A stretch of 64,000 nucleotides of DNA, taken from positions 41,885,464-41,949,463 of the forward strand of contig NC_085138.1 of NCBI RefSeq assembly GCF_035046485.1, read 5' to 3'. A program made the position numbers and the translations under genes. Source of the DNA: Aedes albopictus. Taxonomy: Eukaryota > Arthropoda > Insecta > Diptera > Culicidae. The first letter of the stretch is position 1. Each line of letters opens with the position of its first letter. This document shows positions 55,783-64,000 of the stretch, in pieces. The notes beneath the pieces were generated by a model, which saw only the letters and a list, made by a program, of their open reading frames with translations, made no database searches and was not told the origin of the DNA.

Positions 55783-56865
55783 GGAGATTTTGTGATGCAC
55801 TTTTCAAAAAGTTACAGCTAGTTGACCATTTTTATAAAAGTGAAAATTTTGCCTGTCCCGATCATTTTGTCTATCCCCTGTTGTTATTGACTTACCGCAT
55901 AGGAACAACGATGGTCTCAAGCTGACTACGAACATTCAAGGTGGATTGACACTTCCTTGATCGACAGAAAAATATCCTTTTGTCCCCTAAAATATTACTA
56001 TTTATTTTGGTTACTATCGATTTACATCCTAAATTGAACGAGGATAGGTTCATTTACCTACAACCTGAACCATGATCCTACTGTACTATATTCCTACGTC
56101 ATCATTCTAACGTCAGCAAAAATTGATGACATTCTCCAACGTTCTTTCCCAACCCCATATTATTAGAAAGTCGCACGTTCGGCACCTGCACTATGCCGTC
56201 CATTCAACCATTCATTCAACTTGAACTTTCAATTTTGCGTCGCCTGTCGGTCGTTCATGACTTGCTGCTAGGTACTGCGATGATGCGTGTGCCTTGCCTC
56301 TGCCCTCGACCGCATTCTCAAAGGAATGCATATTGGCCCATAGCCGAAAACGTGTTGGAACGAATCGCATTGTGTCCAATAATGGGTTTTCCTCGTCGTC
56401 CGTCGCCGTTGTCCTCACGGTTCGCCACACGTTTGAGGCCAGCACAAGGCAATGTATAGATGACTATTGAACTACTACATCACACGGCGCTGGCGGACGA
56501 TGAAACCTGCCTTCCTGTTCGGCTTTCTTTCAGCCGCTTTCGTGTCACTGCAACTACAATGCAAGGCATGGTTGTACAATGCACATCCGTGTAAGAAAAG
56601 AGCACGAGCATGACGTGTCCCTCGGCTGGCTGATGGGGAAATTGAAAAAAGAACAAAACTTCATCAATGTGCAGAGTGGCGATGACGTCGGTCGGTGTTG
56701 GTATACAGAGTCAGTGACAGAGTGTGAAGATGGTGCAATATTTTAAATTAATGAACATGGATCGAGGCGGTTGTCATGTCGGATGACTGCAGACAATGTC
56801 ATAACCGCGTGGGGCATTTTGGTCCTAAGGGAAAATGGGGCAAAAATTGCGAGAAATGCAACTGC
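55783..56865. other. Mixed non-coding DNA
   Basis: The frame at 56193-56459 (88 aa) has no recognisable domain. 56776-56880 reads CRQCHNRVGHFGPKGKWGKNCEKC in one frame, vaguely zinc-knuckle-like, but it runs straight into satellite and is unsupported. Confidence 0.35.
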
Positions 56866-57464
56866 TCCAAATGCTCCTCCAAGAATTCTTCCGGGGTTTC
56901 TCCAAAGATACTTTCAGATATTCTTCCACGAATTGCTTCGGGGATTCAGAGATTCCTCCAGGGCTCCTCTAGGAATTCCTTGAGGATTTTTTCCAGGGAT
57001 TCCTCCGGATATTTATCTAGGAATTCTTCTAGGGATTTCGCCAAGAATTCCTCCAGAGAGTCCTAAAGGTATTCCACCTGGAATTGCTCCATACATTACT
57101 CCAGGAATTCCTCCAAGCTTTCCTTCAGGGATTCCTACAAAATTCATCCAGAAATTCCTTCTCCAGGGATTCCTCCAAGAATTCATTTAGAGATTTCTCT
57201 AGGATTTCCTCCAGGGTTCCCTTCTGCAATTCCTTTAAGGATTGGGCCAGGTATTTGGCCCCAAGGTTTTTCCAGGCATTACTCTAGGATTTCCACCAGG
57301 AATCGCTTCAGAGATTCCTGCACGATATCCTCTAGCGATTTCTCCAAGAATTCTTCCGGAGAAACTCCGGAGACACAGGAGTCAAGAAATTCTTCAAGAA
57401 GTCATCCAAGAAGTCTTTCACAAGTATCCTCAAGATATTTTTAAGGGGTTTATTCGCGGATTTG
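56866..57464 (+). repeat. 12-bp satellite CCAGGAATTCCT
   Basis: Regular TCCTCCAAGAATTC units. All frames give periodic SRNSSRDF/GIPP-type text. Confidence 0.8.
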
Positions 57465-57466
57465 TA

Positions 57467-57786
57467 CAGGCAAGAATGTTTTCGATCATCTGGCATTAAT
57501 TTGACTCATTTGTCTATATCTCAGTTCAGAAGCCTAATATTAAAATGTGATGTTCGACAAACTTGTAGATTATTGTTTTTCCTACAATTATCACAAAGAA
57601 CGCCATATTCTAACTGTTATATTTGCGGCGTAAAAGTGTTAGTACCATCTACTTATATTAAACAATCGAATTTTTCGATCACTTATTTACAAGTTTGCCG
57701 AACTCTTCATTTCAATATTATGCTTCTGAGCTAAGCTATGGATAAATGAGTCAAGTGATTGTCAGGTGATCGAAAACATCCTTGTG
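57467..57786. mobile_element. TA-flanked foldback MITE, 320 bp
   Basis: TA, then CAGGCAAGAATGTTTTCGATC, and the mirror GATCGAAAACATCCTTGTG, then TA. Arms of about 100 bp include TTGACTCATTT, CAGAAGC(C/A)TAATATT and GACAAACTTGTA. It is inserted in the 12-bp array. Confidence 0.85.
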
Positions 57787-58850
57787 TACAGGAATCCATC
57801 CATGTATTTCTTCAAAAATATCCTCTGTAGCTCCTGCAAAGGAATTCCTTAAAAAACGCATCCTGCGATTCTTTCAGGAATATATTCTGAGGTTTTTTTT
57901 TCTCCAATAAAATCTTCAAGACATTATCCATTGATTTTTTCAAGAACTCCTTTAGAGATTCCTACAGGATAGATATTTTAGGGATGTTCCTTCAGAAAGT
58001 CCATTAAACATTATTCAGAGTTGTTTCAGAAATTCTTCCTAGAATGCCTCTAGGGTTTCCTCCAACGATTGTTTTACGACTTATCCAGGGATTCATTCTG
58101 AAATTTAACAAGGGATTACCTTGCGAGTTTCATGTAAGAGTGTCTCCAGATTTTTTTATAAATTTCTCCAAGAAGTTGCCTAAATATTTTCCAGGGATTC
58201 CTTCAGTAATCCCTCCTGCGATTTCTTCAAAAATTACTCATGATTTCCATCAGAATGTTTTACAATAATCCTTCAGGGATTATTCCATGCCACACACATG
58301 TAACAGATAGCCCATGGCAGCGAAGGTTTTGGTTGCGCAGCAGTTACTGTGACTGACTTTGTCGGAAACGGTACTTACATGCACCAGCACTCCCTCTTAA
58401 ATTCCTCCAGACTTTTCTTTCGCATTGCAGCGATTCATCAGGAATTCCTTCAGGTGAATTCCTTGGATTTTTCCTAGAATGTCATCATTTGAGAGTTCTA
58501 CGGAAATACCTTCAGGAATTTCTTCAGGCATTTTCTTCGGGGATTCTTACAGGGATACCTCGAGTGAAAGTTAATCCTAGGATCCTTCCTGAAATACACC
58601 AATTGACATTTCTAAAGGATTATGCTCTGACATGAGTTTATCCAGTATATGTGTATATCAAATCTTCTTTAGAGAGATTTCGGTAAGCATGTACTCGGAA
58701 CAATACAATTGAAGGTTCATTCTTAGAGGTATAGAGTTCCAGTACATTCCAAGATTGCCAATAAGCATAGAAAAACTGGATGATTAATTACTGAAAGAAC
58801 TCCAGTTAGTCCTGAACGACAAAAACGTGAAAAAACGTGATAAATGTGAG
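57787..58850 (+). repeat. Degenerate 12-bp satellite with unique interruptions
   Basis: CAGGGATTCCTTC-type units, interrupted around 58275-58430 and 58620-58850 by sequence without periodicity. No gene seen. Confidence 0.55.
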
Positions 58851-60440
58851 TAGAGGAATCCCTCTAAGGATTCCTTAAGGAATTTTCCACGGTGTCCCCC
58901 AAGAATTCTTCCAGTTATTCCTCCATGAGTTCCTGCAGGGATTCATATCAAGAAATCCTGCAGGAATTCCTCCCGAAAATCCACATGGGATTCCTTCAGG
59001 AATTCCTTCAAGCAATTTTCCCGCAAATCATCCAGAGATTATTCCAGGAATTCCTTCAAGGGTTCATTCAGGGATTCCTCCAGAGATTCCAGCATAAATT
59101 CCTCCAGTATTTGCTGTAGGAGATTCTCTAGAGATTCCTCCAAGGATTCCTCTAGTATTCCTTCTAGAATTTCTCCCAGGAAATCATCAAGAAGTTCCAC
59201 CAGGAATTCCTTCAGTAATTTCTCACAGAATTCCTCCAGGCATTTCTCCAAGAATTACTTCATGAATTTCTCCAGAAATTATTCCAGGAATTCCTCCAGA
59301 AATAATCTCAAGAACTACTCCAGGAGTACCTCCAGGAATTTCTCCGGAAATTCCTCAATACCTCTAGAAATTGCATCTGGATTTTTTCCAGGAAGTCTTC
59401 TTGGAAATACTCCAGGAATAACTTCAAGAATTTTTCCGTGAATTACTCCAGGTATTCCTACAGGTGTTTATACAGGAACTACTGCAAGATGTCCTCTCCA
59501 TTTTTTAAAGGAATTTCTTTAGTGATTCCTTCATAAATTTCTCCAGTTAATGCTCCAGAAAATTCTTAAGCGATTGCTCCAGAATTTGCTCCAGGAAATC
59601 GTCTAGAAATTCCTCCAGGAATTCCCCCAGTAATTCCTCTAAGAATTTCGCTAGTGATTCCTTTAATAAATATTCTAGGGATTCCTCCAGGAATTCCTAC
59701 AGAATACCCACCAGAAATTCCTCTGAGCATTCCTCCAGGAATTCTTCCATAAAGTCTTTCAGGAAATACTCTATGAATTACTCCAAGAATTGCTTCAGGA
59801 ATAACTCTAGGAATTCCTCTAGGAATTGCTCCAGGAATCACTTCAGGGATTCCTAAGGGAACTCTTCCAGGAATTACTTCAGGCTGTCCTCAAACAAATC
59901 CTCCAGGAATTCTACAAGGAAATACTTAGGGATTCTTCCAAGAATTACTCCAGGAATTTCTGCAGGATCTATTCCAGGGATTCAATCTCATCGTGTTACC
60001 TTTAGATATTAAAGCTAGTACGTATAAATTTGACCGAAAAGCTGGCTACGCACTTGTCACCATCTGGGGGGAATTCCAGCAGTATTTCACGTCAATTGTT
60101 CCAAAAATTCATTCATGAACTTCTCCAAGGTCTGATTCCTCCAGAAATTTACGAGTACTGTATGATTGCTCTATGAATTGTTCCAATCGCTTTCTTTATG
60201 CTTTCTTCAAGTGTTTCTTCAAGAGTTCTGGATTGCTTCTATAATTTCACAAAGGGATCTTCCAGAAATTTCTTCCAAGGTTCCAGAAATAATTATATGA
60301 ATACGGCTACGGATTAACCTCGAAATCCCTCCACTTATTCTTGCAAAACGTTTCTTCAGAAATCCATACAGAAAAAACTTCCGGAGATTCCCCCATAAGC
60401 TCACCCAAGAACACTTCTAGGAATTCTTACAAAGAATTTC
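58851..60440 (+). repeat. 12-bp satellite CCAGGAATTCCT
   Basis: Well-kept units, e.g. 59040-59240 and 59570-59880. A short non-repetitive gap lies near 59985-60075. Confidence 0.8.
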
Positions 60441-62240
60441 TCTGGTAACTTCTGCAGAAAACTCTAGAATAATCTGAGAAATTCTTGGGATAATTCATAA
60501 AAAAAATCAAATGAAACCCTACAGATGCCTCTCAAAGAATTATTAGAAGGAATCCTTCTAATAATTTATGAAAAAAAAATCTTTGAAAGAATTCCTGAGG
60601 AAATTATTGGGACAATTTCCGGAGCAATTCTTACAAGAACGCCTAAATACATCTGCGAAAAGTTGCCTTCAAGAATCTATGAAAGAATTTCTGAGAAAAT
60701 CCTGGAATGAAATCATTGGAAGAATACATGTACAGATCAGTGGAAGAATTATTGGTAGTAAGAAAAAATATTCTGAAACTCCAGAACGAAATCTTGAAGA
60801 ATCTTGTAGTGGAAAAAATCTTGATACAAGAAATTCCTTTTTGTAGTATACCTTAAAAGGATATTTGGAGCAATTTTTGTAAAAAAAAATTGCAAGAGTT
60901 TGTAAAATAGTTTTCAAAGAAACCCATAGAAAAATACATTATGAATCAGTGGAAAAATGTCATTTTATTAATTTGGATGAATTCTTGGGTGAAACACTGA
61001 AAGAATTTTTAGAAGTAGGTCTGGAGAATTTCTTCGAAGTTTTTTGAAAAATTTAAGGACAAAGGCTTGAAAGATATCCAGGAGGAAACACTGGATGGGA
61101 TATTGAAGAAATTACAAATTAATCTTAGAATGAATTTCTGAACAAAAGCACGAAAGAACTACCGAACATTTCATCGACAACATTTTCTTGAGAAACCCTT
61201 TGAAGAATTTCTCTAGAAACTCATAAAATAATTCTTGGAAGAATTGCAAGAAATTCTTTTAAAAAAATCCTAGAAATTTTCGGATGAGACACTGAAAGTA
61301 TTTATGGACAAAGTCTTTGAATAATTATCAAACATTCAATAGAGAGAATTGCTGAAAAAAAACCTTACAAGTATAACTGCCGATTTTTGCAAAAAAAAAA
61401 CTCTTCGAGGAATACTTACGAGAGTTTTTAGACTAAGCATTCCTGAAGAAAACCTTGGAAGAAGTAAAGAAAAACTGCTCCGATTTTTTTTTTTCTTGAA
61501 AGAATAAAAAATGGGCCTTCAAACGGGTATAAGGAATCATATGAGACGCCAGCGATGGAGCTGAGCATAGCAAACGTGTTTGCAGTAGCATCGACAAAAT
61601 TATTTGGGCCTAGAAGGAAGAATTTCTGAAGTAATTCTTGGAAGAGTTCCTGAAGAAGAATCTTTAGAAGAATTCCTAAGAGAATCTTAGAAAAATGTAT
61701 CGAGAAATTTCTCGAAAAATCCTGGAATTCCGGGCTCGGCCTTCCAAGAATTATCGGAGGAATGCATAATTTTTTTTCAGAATTTCTCGGCAATTTTTGT
61801 GATGTAATTCTCAAAAAAAAAATTAAAGAAAACCTTGAGATCCTCTGAAGAATTATGGATAATTTTTCGAAAGAATGCTTGAAGAGACCATTGGACTTAT
61901 CATCCCGCGGTGGCTTTCAACGTCAGTAACACTCTGGACGCAAGTGAATATTGTCTGGAAAAACATGCTTTGGTTAATTTCGAATGAATCTCAAATTGAG
62001 TTCTTAAAAGAGTATTTGGAAGAATTCCTGGGGGAGTCCTCTGAATAATTCCATTTCCAAACATATTCCGAACAAACTAAAAGATCTTTGGAGAATTCCT
62101 GGAATAACCCTTGAAACAATTCTGGGGGGGGGGGGGTGAATCTAAAAAGAATTTCCCTTGTAATACCCCGAAAAAATCTTGAAGGAATTTTACAATGGCA
62201 CTCGTAGAATCCCAGAAGGTTTTTTAATAGCATTCCAGCA
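60441..62240 (-). repeat. Degenerate 12-bp satellite, opposite orientation
   Basis: From about 60440 the complement form (GAATCCTTCTAATAATT, GAATTCCTGAGGAAATT) prevails. AT-rich and increasingly diverged; (G)10 at about 62124. Confidence 0.65.
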
Positions 62241-62244
62241 TATA

Positions 62245-63462
62245 CACTCCCGTTCAAAAGTTTGGGGTCACCCCCTCAAAAACATGTCATTTTTTAGGCC
62301 CATATCACCGCCAATTTGCGTCCGATTTCAAAACCCTAGGTTTCATTTAAAAGATAATAAGTCAAAGAAACTTTGAACATGATTTAAAAGAAACTTTTTC
62401 AAAAAAAATTGTATGTAAACTTAACCCAAAGTTGCCAAATTTTCTAAAAAATGAATATAAACTTACGGCAGTATCGCTGGAAGTTGGGTCGACCAAATTT
62501 TAAGATGAGAGCGGTAATATGACCCATTTTCTATTAGCTTTCAACTTGTTTTAACAGAACTTAGCTAAAAAATCTAGAAAAAAAATATTAAGTAAATTAA
62601 TCCTTGATGTCATCGACCAAAAGTTTGGGGTCACCCCTCAATATGATGTATCGGCCAAAAGTTTGGGGTCACTTTCGTAAAACATGGAAAAGTGATTTGG
62701 TGATATCTTCGTCATCTATAGTTCAATTTTAATTATTTTTGGCTCATTTCAAAGATAATTACCTAACTAAATTTACGTTTGATGTTTTCAACTTAACGTA
62801 TTTAACGATTTTTGTATATAAAAATGTTATGTAAAGTTAGCACATTTTACCACGCCTCAAAAAATGAGGCAACTTTACGTCAAGTTTTAGTATGTAAATT
62901 TCAACAAATATGTGTGGTTCAATGTCTATGCAGTAAGTATCATTCGTTTTGTTTCAAATAAGCCAAGAAGAATTAAAATTGAATGAAAGATGACAAAGAT
63001 ATCAACAAATCACTTTTCCATGATTTACGATAGTGACCCCAAACTTTTGGCCGATACAGCATTTTGAGGGGTGACCCCAAACTTTTGGTCGATGACATCA
63101 AGGATTAATTAACTTAATAACTTATTTTCTAGATTTTTTAGCTAAGTTCTGTAAAAAGCAGTTGAAAGCTAATAGAAAATGGGTCATATTACCGCTCTCA
63201 TCTTAAAATTTGGTCGACCCAACTTCCAGCGACACTGCCGTAAGTTTATATTTATTTTTTAGAAAATTTGGCAACTTTGGGTTAAGTTTACATACAAAAT
63301 TTTTTGAAAAAGTTTCTTTTAAATCATGTTCGAAGTTTCTTTGACTTATTATCTTTTGAATTAAACCTAGGGTTTTGAAATCGGATGCAAATTGGCGGAG
63401 ATATGGGCCTAAAAAAATGACATGTTTTTGAGGGGGTGGCCCCAAACTTTTGAACGGGAGTG
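62245..63462. mobile_element. Tc1-like long-inverted-repeat element, 1,218 bp
   Basis: TA, then CACTCCCGTTCAAAAG, and the mirror CTTTTGAACGGGAGTG, then TA. The arms are about 500-600 bp each and nearly meet in the middle (62880-62990). AAAAGTTTGGGGTCAC occurs three times in each arm (near 62255, 62620 and 62656, and mirrored). No transposase. The motif and TA duplication suit a Tc1/mariner-type system. A one-armed relative lies at 17425-18025. Confidence 0.92.
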
Positions 63463-63464
63463 TA

Positions 63465-64000
63465 TTATTTAAGAAGTTGCTGTAACAACTGGAGAAAGAG
63501 TTATTGAAGAAATTACTAGACTAACCTCGAAAAGGAATTCTTTAAATTCCTGACAAATTCCAGAATGAGCCCTCGGAAGAATTCTTGGAGGAGTCCTGAA
63601 AAAAATCGTGTAAGATGTTCGAAAAATAATCTTGATTTCGAAAGATCCGGAGAAAAACATTTACAGCAAAAATTCTGAGTGAAACCCTTGTAAACGTTCC
63701 TTGAAATATTTTTAGGATAATACCTTAGAAGACTACTTGAAATAATACCTGGACGAATTCCTTCATGGATTCCTCCATGGACTCAATCAGAAATACATTC
63801 GGGTCATCCAGAGCTCCATCAGGAATTCCACCAGCATTTCCTGCAAAAACTAATCCTGGGATTTCATCAGGTATTCGTCAAAGGGTTTCTTCCAGAAATT
63901 CCTCCAGGGATTCTTCCAGAGTATCCTTCAGGGATTTCTCCGGGCAATTTTCCCGGGTAATTTCCCTAGAAAATTTCTTCAAGACTTCCTCCAGGAATAA
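63465..64000. repeat. 12-bp satellite, orientation switch near 63735
   Basis: GGAATTCTTGGAGGAG before the switch and TTCCTCCAGGGATTC after it; it runs off the window end. Confidence 0.75.

Noticed and set aside
56776..56880. Zinc-knuckle-like peptide CRQCHNRVGHFGPKGKWGKNCEKC
   Set aside because: The spacing does not fit a known knuckle, and the frame merges directly into satellite with no other coding evidence.

Overview
The window reads as repeat-dense, gene-poor DNA of a culicine mosquito, most likely Aedes. This is inferred from the content: degenerate 12-bp CCAGGAATTCCT-type arrays, many short foldback (MITE-like) elements, a tRNA-headed SINE, R1-clade non-LTR retrotransposons next to microsatellites, a Penelope-like element and a BEL/Pao-like solo LTR. 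No host protein-coding gene could be supported. Every convincing coding region belongs to a mobile element, and most long open frames are artefacts of tandem repeats.

Layout. 1-6240: intergenic DNA with three foldback elements (1288-1433, 1810-1945, 2059-2228), a GCATAA-rich repeat, and a degenerate GGGGCGTTTCA array. 6247-7483: about 1.24 kb of uninterrupted (TCTG)n. 7485-12907: one R1-clade retrotransposon that appears to be split by a twin-priming-type inversion. Its 3' half lies on the minus strand (7485-9757) and its 5' half on the plus strand (about 9783-12907); the two halves break at the same codon of the reverse transcriptase. A 472-bp solo LTR with a 5-bp target duplication (8760-9231) is nested in it. 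13325-30330: degenerate 12-bp arrays carrying foldback elements, a 431-bp SINE with a 13-bp target duplication, 210 copies of a 9-bp unit (23128-25017), two near-perfect hairpins, and a GC-richer island (27295-29193).

30342-36601 is the most structured block. A DNA transposon with arms of about 0.5-0.8 kb and a 4-bp ATTT duplication carries a minus-strand transposase-like gene. That gene is cut by a Penelope-like element (31944-35455) with a 12-bp duplication, 647-bp inverted terminal arms, an 803-aa RT plus GIY-YIG ORF, and a candidate hammerhead ribozyme in each arm. 37715-41215 is a 22-bp palindromic satellite of about 158 monomers. 42440-47540 holds 152-bp tandem units, a hAT-type MITE nested in a TA-duplicating element, an RTE-like fragment, and a 1,129-bp TIR element whose empty site is visible elsewhere in the window.

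47557-55782: a 5'-truncated R1-clade element with an intact 993-codon ORF2, flanked on both sides by (AC)n, followed by a short, more diverged R1-clade 3' fragment. 56870-64000: more 12-bp array with a TA-flanked MITE and a 1.2-kb long-inverted-repeat element (62245-63462).

The elements form a readable nesting order (LTR in R1; SINE in a Tc1-like arm; hAT MITE in a TA element; Penelope in a DNA transposon). The whole resembles heterochromatic or intronic/intergenic mosquito DNA.
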